The notes beneath the pieces are model-generated. The model saw nothing but the letters and a program-made list of their open reading frames with translations. It did no database searches and was not told where the DNA came from. Source: Rhizobium gallicum bv. gallicum R602sp (GTDB taxonomy: Bacteria; Pseudomonadota; Alphaproteobacteria; Rhizobiales; Rhizobiaceae). Taken from it: a stretch of 64,000 nucleotides of DNA. This document shows positions 29,846-38,466 of this stretch, piece after piece. The stretch lies in assembly GCF_000816845.1 (NCBI RefSeq), contig NZ_CP006879.1, positions 443,255-507,254 on the forward strand, given 5' to 3'. Position 1 is the stretch's first letter; every line of letters starts with the position of its first letter. Position numbers and translations under genes: made by a program.

Positions 29846-30589
29846 TTGGATATCCTCCTAGTCGAAGACGATGATCTGGTCGCAAGAACGATCATCGAAT
29901 CCTGGCCCGTGCCTGGAGACAATATTCGACTGATCTCAAACTACAAGCAGTGCCTGCGGACGATACACAGCGCCGAGATCGACTTCTTCGATGGTGCGAT
30001 CGTTGACGTAAATTTGCCCGATGGGAACGGACTGGAGATACTTCGTACAGTCAGAAGGCACTCGGACATCCCTCTGATCTTGATTTCGGGGTCGGGAAGC
30101 CCGGAGAGCCGGGCGACAGCTTTGGACGCGGGCGCGGATGACTATGTGATGAAGCCGTTTTCGGTTCGTGAACTCCAGGCACGCCTCACCCGTGCTGTGA
30201 CAAAATCGGAGAGCATACGGCCCGAGGTTCTGCCGTGTGAGTTGGCGATCGGAAGCGTTCGGTGCGATCTGACGAGAAGAGCCCTACTGTTTCACGGCAA
30301 GACGCTGCCGCTCACTGAGCTCGAAGCGCGGCTACTGTCAGAGCTCAGCAGAAACCCCGGGCGAACCTGCAGTAAGTCACAGCTGTCAAAACATGCTTGC
30401 TTCAGAGAATATGATCCGCGCGACAAGACGCTAGAGGTGTACATCGCAAGAGTGAGACGAAAGGTCGAGCAACTGGACCCGAAGAGTGTGGAATATATTC
30501 AGACGGTACGCGGGGTCGGATATCGTTTAGTTCCGCCAACGGAGGGAGCTGATATGTCAAACGCGCCACAGCCAAGGAATCCAAGGTGA
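29846..30589 (+). CDS. OmpR-family response regulator
   Basis: About 247 residues. Receiver domain: DILLVEDDDL acidic pocket, phospho-acceptor aspartate in GAIVDVNLPDG, the serine in ILISGSG, and the lysine in DYVMKPF. Winged-helix DNA-binding domain: LTELEARLLSELSRNPGRTC to VYIARVRRKVEQ and IQTVRGVGYRL. Start TTG 29846 follows GGGAGG; the frame is open further up to 29726. It overlaps the next gene (GTGA), so the two are co-translated. Confidence 0.82.
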   Translation: MDILLVEDDDLVARTIIESWPVPGDNIRLISNYKQCLRTIHSAEIDFFDGAIVDVNLPDGNGLEILRTVRRHSDIPLILISGSGSPESRATALDAGADDYVMKPFSVRELQARLTRAVTKSESIRPEVLPCELAIGSVRCDLTRRALLFHGKTLPLTELEARLLSELSRNPGRTCSKSQLSKHACFREYDPRDKTLEVYIARVRRKVEQLDPKSVEYIQTVRGVGYRLVPPTEGADMSNAPQPRNPR

Positions 30590-31752
30590 AGGCGGTACTA
30601 ATTGATGACGATCCCGAGGTCTGTCATCTGCTGCAAGTCCAACTGCAGCACATCGGCGTAGAGGCGCGCGCGGTTACAACGATTAGCGACATGCTCGACG
30701 CCGTAAGGCGGGAGAACCCCGACATTGTGTTTGTCGACTTGTCTCTCGGCGATGCCGACGGAATTGATGTTTTTCACATGCTCCGAGACCTCCGGTTTAT
30801 GGGGCCCATTATTATAGTCAGCGGTCATCCCGAAATGGTACTTCGTCACGCGAAGGATATTGCGCTTCGCATGGGGTTGGACGCAAAGGCAACGCTTAGA
30901 AAGCCATTCAAGCTGCAAGATTTAAGACGGGTTCTAAACGAGGCGACAAACGTTACGTCCACCATCGCACGCGTTAATAAACCAAGTCCAGACGCGACGT
31001 TGCGCGAGGCGCTTCAGAAGGATTGGATCAATTTCTGGTTTCAGCCACAGGTTGATCTCAAGACTGGTCTTATAGTGGGCGCTGAGTGCCTGGCCCGGAT
31101 CAGACACCCCAGCGACGGTCTGGTCTTTCCCGGCCAGTTCTTGCCGACAGCCGACGACGATGACCTTCATGAACTCACGATTAGGGCCGCAGATGCTGCG
31201 GCAAAAGCTGCGTCACTTGATTTGCGGGATGGTGTGCCGCTACGTTTCTCGATAAACGTTTCCACTCACAGCATGAAACAACCTGGGCTGATTTTTCAGC
31301 TCAAACGGATGTGCGCCGTTAGTGCCCTAGACCTGACTTTGGAGATCACCGAAAGTGACCGCGGTGATAGTTCGGTCTGCCGAGCGTTTGCGACACGCGC
31401 TGTGCTACACGGGTTCAAGATTTCAATCGATGATTTCGGATCCGGTTACGCTACCTTTGAACGGCTGCGACATACACCCTTTTCGGAACTCAAGTTGGAT
31501 CGATCTGTTGTAAACGGATGTTCAGGCGACCGCGCTCTGAGAAATATCTGTGTCGCGACCATACAGTTGGCCCACGGCTTTAATGCGCACGCAGTTGCCG
31601 AAGGGGTTGAGACGCCGGAGGATGCCGCGACGCTCGCTGAGATCGGATGTGACGTCGCGCAGGGTTATTTCTATGCACCAGCGTTGCCCCTTGATGAATT
31701 TGCAGCGTATGTTCGGTTCCCCAAAAAAATTCTGCCGCGGGGCAACTCGTAA
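30586..31752 (+). CDS. Receiver-EAL protein (cyclic di-GMP phosphodiesterase)
   Basis: 388 residues. N-terminal receiver (VLIDDDPEV, phospho-aspartate in IVFVDLSLGD, lysine in LRKPFK). C-terminal EAL domain from about residue 140. The signature reads GAECLARIRHP, so the EAL alanine is cysteine, but the metal-binding glutamate stays. RFSINVS, EITES, SIDDFGSGYA, KLDRS and AVAEGVET are all present. It should therefore be able to cleave cyclic di-GMP under phosphorylation control. It follows the OmpR-type regulator without a gap. Confidence 0.82.
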   Translation: MKAVLIDDDPEVCHLLQVQLQHIGVEARAVTTISDMLDAVRRENPDIVFVDLSLGDADGIDVFHMLRDLRFMGPIIIVSGHPEMVLRHAKDIALRMGLDAKATLRKPFKLQDLRRVLNEATNVTSTIARVNKPSPDATLREALQKDWINFWFQPQVDLKTGLIVGAECLARIRHPSDGLVFPGQFLPTADDDDLHELTIRAADAAAKAASLDLRDGVPLRFSINVSTHSMKQPGLIFQLKRMCAVSALDLTLEITESDRGDSSVCRAFATRAVLHGFKISIDDFGSGYATFERLRHTPFSELKLDRSVVNGCSGDRALRNICVATIQLAHGFNAHAVAEGVETPEDAATLAEIGCDVAQGYFYAPALPLDEFAAYVRFPKKILPRGNS

Positions 31753-31886
31753 TATGACCACTGCTCAATTTCTGAGCTGCCTCACCAGATCAGATCGCGT
31801 GCTCCCCTTGGGCTGAAGGGGTAGCCTCGGCAATCGCCGTTGTATTACACCGCGTCGAAGTTGGGGCTTAGCTGACGTCCAATCTG

Positions 31887-34205
31887 CTAAATGAACTGTC
31901 TTCCGCTCTTACCATCGAGTATCAAGCGCACCTTTGCGGCCAAGTCCCTTGGTCGGTAAGGTTTAGTGAGAAAGTCGACGCCAAGGTCGAGCCTCCCTTG
32001 ATGAACTATAGCGTTCTCTGCGTATCCGGAAGTAAGCAAAATAGGTATATTTGGTTGAATCTTGCGAGCCTCTTCCGCCAGCTGGCACCCATTTAGGCTG
32101 CCAGGCATGATTACGTCCGTGAACAGAAGGTCGATATCAGCGATTTCGCGTAGAGCGTGCAAGCCCTCTTGACCGTTTCGAGCCGAAATAATTTGGTAAC
32201 CGAGATTTTCGAGTTGTGCGGCTACATAACTTAGTACCAACTCATCGTCCTCCACCAGAAGAATCTTCTCAGAGCCTTTGGGGAGAATGGCGTGGTTCGC
32301 ATAGGACCTTACCTCTTTCTTGGCTTGAATGGCCTTCGGGAGGTACATCTTCACCGTCGTCCCCTGGCCGGGTTTCGAGTAAATCTTGACGTGCCCGTTC
32401 GATTGTTTGGCAAAACCAAAGACCATACTGAGACCCAAACCGCTCCCCTTCCCAACCTCCTTGGTCGTAAAGAACGGCTCAAAGGCGCGCGTGAGGACGT
32501 GGGATTCCATCCCAATCCCCGTGTCAGAGATGGCCATTATCACATATTGACCGGGAGAAATGTCCGCGTTCCAATCCACATCATCTTTACCGATTGAGAT
32601 ATTTCTAGTTTCAATCATCAGGCGCCCGCCGAGGGGCATCGCATCGCGCGCATTAATGCAAAGGTTTAGGATGGCGGTCTCAAGCTGGGAAGGATCGACG
32701 AGCGCATTCCAGAGGCCGGCTGATTGGATGAATTCGACTTCTATGTTTTCGGAAAGTGCCCTCCGTAACAGACCGTCGATATCCTTCAGGAGTAAATTGA
32801 GATCGACGGCTTGCGGCTCGAGAGCCTGCCGGCGCGCGAAGGCGAGCAGCCGGTGAATAAGGTCAGCCCCTTTTTGAGCGGCCGCTGACGTCATTTCCGC
32901 AAGGCGACGAAGGCTCTCATCCTCGCTCAGCCGTTCGGCGAGAACCTCTGCATTGCCCAGTATGACGGTTAGAAGATTGTTGAAGTCATGCGCTACACCC
33001 CCCGTCAACTGCCCCACTGCCTCAAGCTTTTGGGCTTGCCTTAGTTGCTCCTCGACTGCGAGGCGCCTTGTGATGTCCGAGTTGATCGAAAGGATGGATC
33101 GCGGACTACCATCCCCATCACGCATCAGCGAACAGCGGACCTCTACGGCAATGCGGCTCCCATCCTTGCGCTTTTGCGCGATCTCCCCACTCCAGTCTCC
33201 CGTTGCCACGACGGCGGCAACATAAGTGAGTAGGTCGAGCTCATCGCAATACAGCAATTGTCCAAGCGATTGGCCCACTGCTTCTTCCGCCGTCCACCCG
33301 TAGATTCGCTCTGCACCCTTATTCCAGAACAGAATTCTCTGGTCGATATCATGAACGATAATCGCATCCCGAGCCATGTCGAGAAGAGCCGCCTGCTGTG
33401 CAAGCTTATCTTCGGCTTCTTTACGCGCCGAAACGTCAGTCATTCCACCGACACATCGAACCGGTTTTCTCTGACGATCGTAGATGATATATGCAGAATC
33501 CTCGACGTGCGCGATCGAGCCATCTCCCCGAAAGAATCTGTACTGATCCTCCCAGTTTTGTTCCTTGGAATCCATAGCCTCTTGCGTGGAGCCTAATACG
33601 CGCTCTAGATCGTCCGGATGGACACGCATCTTCCAGAATTCAAGATTCCGGCGACTTTCTTCGGGCGAGTGGCCAAACACAGTCTTGAGGCCTTCGCTCC
33701 ACCAGAGGTTACCCGTGATAACATTCCAATCCCAGATTACGTCTGTGGTTACGCTTGAAACTGCCCGGAACAGTTCCTCGCTCTCGCGAGTCTTCTGTTC
33801 AGCGGCAAGACGCTCGGTGACATCCTGGGCCATGATCAACCTCGCATTTCGCCCTTCAAATTCGAAGGCATGGGACGAGATCTCTGCAAAGATAATCCGG
33901 CCATCCTTAAGTCGATGGCGCCAAACGCCGGACTCCTCGATGCCGCGGGGCCCCTGGGTTGCACTTTCCAACAGGGCAGGCACATCTTCGGGGGGACGAA
34001 TGTCCCTGATGGTCATCTTGGAGAAATCCTGCCGAGAGTACCCATAGAGGGCGACGGCAGCGTCATTTACCATCAAGAATTGCAGCGTCTCAACGTTGTA
34101 AACCCACATCGCTTGTGGGTGGGAATCGAATAGTTGCACACAGTCAGATTCACTTTGACGCGGCGCCTTGAAGGGATCATTTGTCATTGTCGTTGGCTGT
34201 ATCAT
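31887..34205 (-). CDS. PAS-rich hybrid sensor histidine kinase
   Basis: About 772 residues from ATG 34205 (a longer frame to 34355 is possible). No membrane segments, so probably a cytoplasmic sensor. At least three PAS domains (first around VQLFDSHPQAMWVYN, a PAS-3 type with IWDWNVITGNLWWSEGLK, a third with ILFWNKGAERIYGW). HisKA histidine is in LTGGVAHDFNNLLTVILGN. HATPase has DTGIGM and GKGSGLGLSMVFGF. A C-terminal receiver has LLVEDDELVL and LLFTDVIMPG. It converges on the EAL gene and may be its kinase; the pairing is inferred from position. Confidence 0.85.
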   Translation of the reverse strand: MIQPTTMTNDPFKAPRQSESDCVQLFDSHPQAMWVYNVETLQFLMVNDAAVALYGYSRQDFSKMTIRDIRPPEDVPALLESATQGPRGIEESGVWRHRLKDGRIIFAEISSHAFEFEGRNARLIMAQDVTERLAAEQKTRESEELFRAVSSVTTDVIWDWNVITGNLWWSEGLKTVFGHSPEESRRNLEFWKMRVHPDDLERVLGSTQEAMDSKEQNWEDQYRFFRGDGSIAHVEDSAYIIYDRQRKPVRCVGGMTDVSARKEAEDKLAQQAALLDMARDAIIVHDIDQRILFWNKGAERIYGWTAEEAVGQSLGQLLYCDELDLLTYVAAVVATGDWSGEIAQKRKDGSRIAVEVRCSLMRDGDGSPRSILSINSDITRRLAVEEQLRQAQKLEAVGQLTGGVAHDFNNLLTVILGNAEVLAERLSEDESLRRLAEMTSAAAQKGADLIHRLLAFARRQALEPQAVDLNLLLKDIDGLLRRALSENIEVEFIQSAGLWNALVDPSQLETAILNLCINARDAMPLGGRLMIETRNISIGKDDVDWNADISPGQYVIMAISDTGIGMESHVLTRAFEPFFTTKEVGKGSGLGLSMVFGFAKQSNGHVKIYSKPGQGTTVKMYLPKAIQAKKEVRSYANHAILPKGSEKILLVEDDELVLSYVAAQLENLGYQIISARNGQEGLHALREIADIDLLFTDVIMPGSLNGCQLAEEARKIQPNIPILLTSGYAENAIVHQGRLDLGVDFLTKPYRPRDLAAKVRLILDGKSGRQFI

Positions 34206-34431
34206 CGCGATCACTGAAAACCAAGACGATCCTGTTCCGCGACCGACGGGCAAGGCTTGTGCGAGATGGCGTCCATCGCCGGTTTCTCCGTCAGCTCGAC
34301 GCATCATTTCCGCGCGACCAGGTGCAAACGCCCTGGTATGGCACCCACATTGCAATCAAGATGCGAAGCGCCGTTGGAAGGTAGCTTCCCGCGCTCCTCT
34401 TCTCTCGATCGAGGGGAACGAGGCCTTGCGA

Positions 34432-34698
34432 TCAATTGCGTGGAGAGCGTCCCACCGCGCGCGGTCGATATCCTCGCGCTCGCTTCTGGCGCATAATGTC
34501 GAGAAAGAGATCGACGGCCTCTTCTTCCCGCTCGAACAGGTGGACCTTGCTCTGCCCTCTTTTGCCGATCCGACCCCATGTCCGCTTGAGGCAGGTTGTG
34601 CCGAACAACGTGCCGGAAATCTCCATCACGTAGTAGCGTGCCATGTTCTTGGTGGCATCTGTCCGTTCGACATAAAGATGATAAGGCTGAGCAATCAT
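34432..34698 (-). CDS. WGR domain protein
   Basis: 88 residues from ATG 34698. It has the WGR core: LYVERTDATKNMARYYVMEI, TLFGTTCLKRTWGRIGKRGQ and KVHLFEREEEAVDLFLDIM. Free-standing WGR proteins are frequent on rhizobial plasmids. The domain binds nucleic acid in PARPs and helicases, but the role of the short bacterial forms is unknown. Confidence 0.8.
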   Translation of the reverse strand: MIAQPYHLYVERTDATKNMARYYVMEISGTLFGTTCLKRTWGRIGKRGQSKVHLFEREEEAVDLFLDIMRQKRARGYRPRAVGRSPRN

Positions 34699-34889
34699 GC
34701 CCGCAGAATCCGAAAATTCGGCGCTAGCGTCCAACGAGACTTATGAATCGGTCATGGTGGTTCGATTCATAACGATGATGGGTGCGAAAGCGTGCTGATG
34801 AAGGATTGCGACCGGAGCCCGTAAGGGCTCCGCCTCTTCGGGTGACGATGCTCTCGCGAGCTCCAGGTCCGCTCCAATCACTAAATTTC

Positions 34890-35121
34890 TGTCCTACGTC
34901 TTCGGAACCATTGAGCTTTTCCTGATGAAAGGTGACGGCGATGGAAGAGCAATCCGCCACCGAATGCGCTGAACGGGGAGATTGCCGAGCTCATCAAGGA
35001 TCAAGAGGATCGGAATGGACAAGAAGGGGCGATTGGCCGGAGCGCCGCCGCGCCTTCTCCTGCTTGATCGCGTTGACGAGATCGACGGTCTAGAAGGGGC
35101 GAGGCGTGCGGCCTTAGGCAA
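34890..35121 (-). pseudogene. IstB-like (IS21 helper ATPase) fragment
   Basis: Reads ILLILDELGNLPVQRI, the Walker B region of IstB (usually D-E-L-G-Y-L-P), followed by unrelated or frame-changed sequence. Only about 40 residues are recognisable. It probably records the IS21-type insertion that removed the 3' half of nodA. The stretch 34735-34889 shows no gene. Confidence 0.45.
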
Positions 35122-35191
35122 CAGACCTGACCTCCGGTTCGGCCGTCTCGGCTGCGACAGGCAGCCTCGAAGGCAGGCGATGCCTGTTCAG

Positions 35192-35458
35192 TTAGTTCGC
35201 CCCCACCAGCAGGTCGACTCCGTCAACCTTGATGAAACGGCGCAGTAAGCCCATGTGGGCCGCCACACCGCTCGAATCGTAGGCGATTGCACGAAGCTCA
35301 GGTCTTGCGCCGGCCCAGCTTCGACCACCATCGAACGGCTTTGCATTATAGGCCCCGGTCGGTCCATAGGTTTTTCGGAAGAACTCGGCGAGTTCGACAT
35401 GGTCGGAGAGTTGCAACTCTTTTTCCCAGCACAGTTTCCATCGCACCTTAGAGCGCAT
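35192..35458 (-). pseudogene. nodA: nodA 5' fragment (truncated acyltransferase gene)
   Basis: 88 residues that match the N-terminal half of Nod[78 protein letters not shown]. NodA attaches the fatty acyl chain to Nod factors and is normally about 195 residues. Here the frame leaves the family after DLLV and stops. No nod box is evident upstream. It is a relic, so a functional nodA must lie elsewhere if the strain nodulates by Nod factor. Confidence 0.92.
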
Positions 35459-35935
35459 GCAAAGACCTCTTTTTTTGCTGTTGACTGGAGTTCTGTGATG
35501 TTTACCGCTCGCTTCAAAGAAGCAGTTGGATCACCGAGTAGGCGCCACCCAATGCCTTGAACCTTCCCGCGCTAAGGCGATGACGTTCGTCCTTAATGTG
35601 GATCGCACCAACCCCAATCTGCTCCGCCAGTCCAGGCAGACGCCACGAGCGCTCGCTCACGCCCACACGCGGCAGTTCCAGCACGATTTCATATCGTTTC
35701 TGAGCGAAAACTATACGACCGATGTCTCGTTAGGCCCGCTTGCCGCGGCGCAATAGCAATGTCCCTGCCCGAAAAGATCGGCTTCATCGGAACCTGCGCT
35801 ATCATCGATGCCATGGCGTGCCTCAAGCGCGCCACCTCCAGCTCGAGTTCATCGAGGAGGCCGGTCACCTTGCGATATTCGTCACAATGCTTGTTGAAGC
35901 GTGCGTCCGTCGCCATCAGCGTGCGCACGGTTTCT
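35459..35935. other. Region upstream of the nodA relic
   Basis: About 480 bases. A 76-codon forward frame (35526-35756, with TFVLNVDRTNPNLLRQSRQ) has less biased composition than other chance frames here but is not recognised. I looked for a nod box reading toward nodA and did not find one. Confidence 0.35.
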
Positions 35936-37702
35936 TCATTCTCGGAAAACCTCGCCAGCAACAATCCGTTCAACCATCCTGTTGGTTCCCTGCTTCTGCG
36001 TCCCTTGCGGTATTCCTGCACGCGCGGTCGTCACTGCGTCGGCCAGCGTTCTCTTGAAGCGCACCCGCGGCGGTCGCATGCCGTGTATCAGAAGCACGCG
36101 CCGGACTGCCGATGATGCACCGCCAATGTGAACGGCGGCGCCTTGGTGATAAGCCTTGCGCACAAAGCCTTCAATAGTGGCGGCGCCGGTCGAGTCGAGA
36201 ATCGGCACGCCTGAGAAATCAATGACATAGGCTTTGGGTTGCTCACCGATGCGATCCAGCGCGGCCCCGACCCCCGCCGCCGCACCGAAGAAGAATGCCC
36301 CGGATATCCGGCAGACGACGATGTCCGGATCGGTTGCCAGATCCGCCTCGTAAGGCTCGCGTCCGTTGCCATTCATCGTGTCGGGCTTGTCTAGTTCCGC
36401 GACCGGCCATGTGTGCTCGACTTCGACGGCCTCCGCCATGCGGTGCAGGAAAAGCAGCGTCCCCAATGCAAAGCCGACCAGAATCCCCTCGGTCAGGTCA
36501 CGAAACACAACCAGCAAGAAGGTGATCAGCAGCACGACAGCATCGCCTCGCGAGGCGCGCACGAGCGTCGCGAACTCGTGCTTTTCCACCATGTTCCAGG
36601 CCACGACAGCCAGCACCGCTGCCAATGCCGCCAGCGGGACGTAAGCGGCAAGCGGCGCGGCGATGAGCATGAACAGCAGCAGAAAGACCGAATGAAGCAT
36701 TCCTGATATCGGCCCGCGCGCTCCGGAGCGGACGTTGGTTGCTGTGCGGGCAATGTTGCCGGTCACGCAGAAACCGCCGAAGAGCGGAGCGGCGATGTTG
36801 GCCACGCCCTGGGCCACCAGTTCGCAGTTCGAGCGATGCCGCCGGCCGCTCATCGAGTCCGCCACAACCGCCGAGAGCAGGCTCTCGATGCAGCCGAGGA
36901 GTGCGAAGGAAAGTGCGGAGGGCAGGACTTCGACCACCTTTGCCCAGGAGAGCAGTGGCATCTGCGGCATCGGGAGCGACTGCGGAATTCCGCCGAAGCG
37001 GGTGCCGACCGTTGCGACTGGCAAGCCGAGCAACGCCGCGGCGCTGGCGGCGGCCGCCACCGCGATGATGAAAGCGGGCCAATGCGGGCGGAACCGGCGG
37101 ACGACGACGATGCCGCCGGTCGTCAGGGCTGCGACGGCAATTGCCGACATGTTGACCGTCGCCAGGGTGCCGCCGATCGCCTGGAGCTTCGGCAGCAGCG
37201 GCCCCGGCTCCTTGTCGAGCTCCAGGCCGAGCAGTTCCTTGAGCTGGCTGGCAAAGATGATGACCGCGATGCCGGAGGTGAAACCGACCGTCACCGGATA
37301 GGGGATGTACTTGATGAAGGTCCCGAGCCGCAGCAGCCCGACCGCCATCAGGATCGCCCCGGATATCATCGTCGCCAGGAGCAGGCCATCGATCCCGTGC
37401 TGCGCCACGGTCGCCGACACGAGCACGATAAACGCGCCGGCCGGCCCGGCAATTTGAAAGCGGCTGCCACCAAGCATCGAAACGATGAAGCCTCCGACGA
37501 TCGACGTGTAAAGCCCACGATCGGGCGTGACGCCGGAGGCGATCGCGATCGCCATCGACAGTGGCAGCGCCACGATGGCAACCGTCAGGCCGGCAATGGC
37601 ATCGGCTTTCAGGTCCGCGAGGCCGTAGCGCTCGCGGAGAACCGTGACAAGCTTGGGGGTGAACAGCTCAAAAAAGCCGGGCTCAGCAGTTCGGGCGACC
37701 AT
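35936..37702 (-). CDS. SulP-family anion permease with STAS domain
   Basis: 588 residues, inner membrane. The SulP core (about residues 20-400) starts DLKADAIAGLTVAIVALPLS and has 10-12 hydrophobic segments with FQIAGPAGAFIVLVSATVAQ. The C-terminal STAS domain spans about 460-560 (DIVVCRISGAFFFGAAAGV, VIDFSGVPILDSTGAATIEG). The substrate could be sulfate, bicarbonate or another anion. ATG 37702 has AAAGGA at the right distance; ATG 37708 does not. The XRE gene upstream on the same strand probably controls it. Confidence 0.9.
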   Translation of the reverse strand: MVARTAEPGFFELFTPKLVTVLRERYGLADLKADAIAGLTVAIVALPLSMAIAIASGVTPDRGLYTSIVGGFIVSMLGGSRFQIAGPAGAFIVLVSATVAQHGIDGLLLATMISGAILMAVGLLRLGTFIKYIPYPVTVGFTSGIAVIIFASQLKELLGLELDKEPGPLLPKLQAIGGTLATVNMSAIAVAALTTGGIVVVRRFRPHWPAFIIAVAAAASAAALLGLPVATVGTRFGGIPQSLPMPQMPLLSWAKVVEVLPSALSFALLGCIESLLSAVVADSMSGRRHRSNCELVAQGVANIAAPLFGGFCVTGNIARTATNVRSGARGPISGMLHSVFLLLFMLIAAPLAAYVPLAALAAVLAVVAWNMVEKHEFATLVRASRGDAVVLLITFLLVVFRDLTEGILVGFALGTLLFLHRMAEAVEVEHTWPVAELDKPDTMNGNGREPYEADLATDPDIVVCRISGAFFFGAAAGVGAALDRIGEQPKAYVIDFSGVPILDSTGAATIEGFVRKAYHQGAAVHIGGASSAVRRVLLIHGMRPPRVRFKRTLADAVTTARAGIPQGTQKQGTNRMVERIVAGEVFRE

Positions 37703-37784
37703 GACCATCCTTTCGCGTGCCACAACGGAGGCGGATCGTCGGCCGGTCAGCCGGTCGGCGCCGCGTTCGCGGAATTCCTGAGAG

Positions 37785-38045
37785 TTAGCCCGTATTCACG
37801 GGGTGTCTGAGACGAACACCGCGCCCGCCGCCGCCGCTGACGGCGTGCTCGCCAATCAGCTCGATGCCAGCACGGTCGAGCGCCTCGACAACCTTGACCA
37901 AGGAATCGATCACCCCGCGCACATTCCCGGTGCTTGCCTCCATGCGCTGGATGGTCGGCACCGAGACACCAGCCATCGCTGCCATGGTTTTCTGGTCGAT
38001 ATCGAGGAGAGCACGGGCGGCACGAAGCTGGGCGGCGGTGATCAT
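37785..38045 (-). CDS. XRE-family HTH regulator of the SulP gene
   Basis: 86 residues. HTH_3: AAQLRAARALLDIDQKTMAA, MAGVSVPTIQRMEAS, then DSLVKVVEALDRAGIELI. It lies 83 bases upstream of sulP on the same strand, an arrangement common in rhizobia. A 17-base palindrome stands about 50 bases ahead of its start codon, probably its own operator. Confidence 0.85.
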   Translation of the reverse strand: MITAAQLRAARALLDIDQKTMAAMAGVSVPTIQRMEASTGNVRGVIDSLVKVVEALDRAGIELIGEHAVSGGGGRGVRLRHPVNTG

Positions 38046-38093
38046 CTGAGATTCATGTTTATGTATGAGAAATCACATTAACAACATTATCAC

Positions 38094-38110
38094 TGATGTA
38101 AAAAACATCA
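38094..38110. promoter_or_regulatory. Palindromic operator candidate
   Basis: TGATGT-AAAAA-ACATCA, a perfect 6-bp inverted repeat with a 5-base centre, between the divergent XRE gene and the PhnA fragment. Size and spacing suit an XRE dimer. Confidence 0.55.
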
Positions 38111-38196
38111 ACATGCAACGAACAGGTCTCGGTTGGCGTGCAGGCAGGCATGGAATTCGCCAACGCTTTCCATGTCAAGCGACCGGAGCCAAAAAC

Positions 38197-38466
38197 ATGA
38201 TCGTGAAAGACAGCAACGGAACGCCGCTCCAAGACGGGGACTCCGTCACGCTCATAAAGGATCTGAAGGTGAAGGACACCTCTGTGACGCTGGAACGTGG
38301 CACCCTGATCAAGAACATTCGGCAACGGATGAAATCGAATGCCTACGATGCGCGACACGAAAAAACTGAGCGAAGAGGAATTCAGGGCATACATGTATTT
38401 GGAACGCGCGTTCAGATGTGGCATCGCTATCGTGATTTCCCACAGAAGGTAGTTACGGCGCACTAA
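38197..38466 (+). pseudogene. PhnA/YjdM-like protein fragment
   Basis: [20 protein letters not shown] then [11 protein letters not shown] is the C-terminal domain of PhnA-family proteins. After IKNIR the frame departs from the family; another frame continues TDEIEC, so a frameshift near 38320 is likely. The zinc-ribbon N-terminal domain is absent. Despite its old name, PhnA has no proven role in phosphonate use. Confidence 0.6.

Noticed and set aside
35459..35760. nod box upstream of the nodA relic
   Set aside because: No stretch matches the 47-base consensus; only a short ATCCAA-like piece is present.
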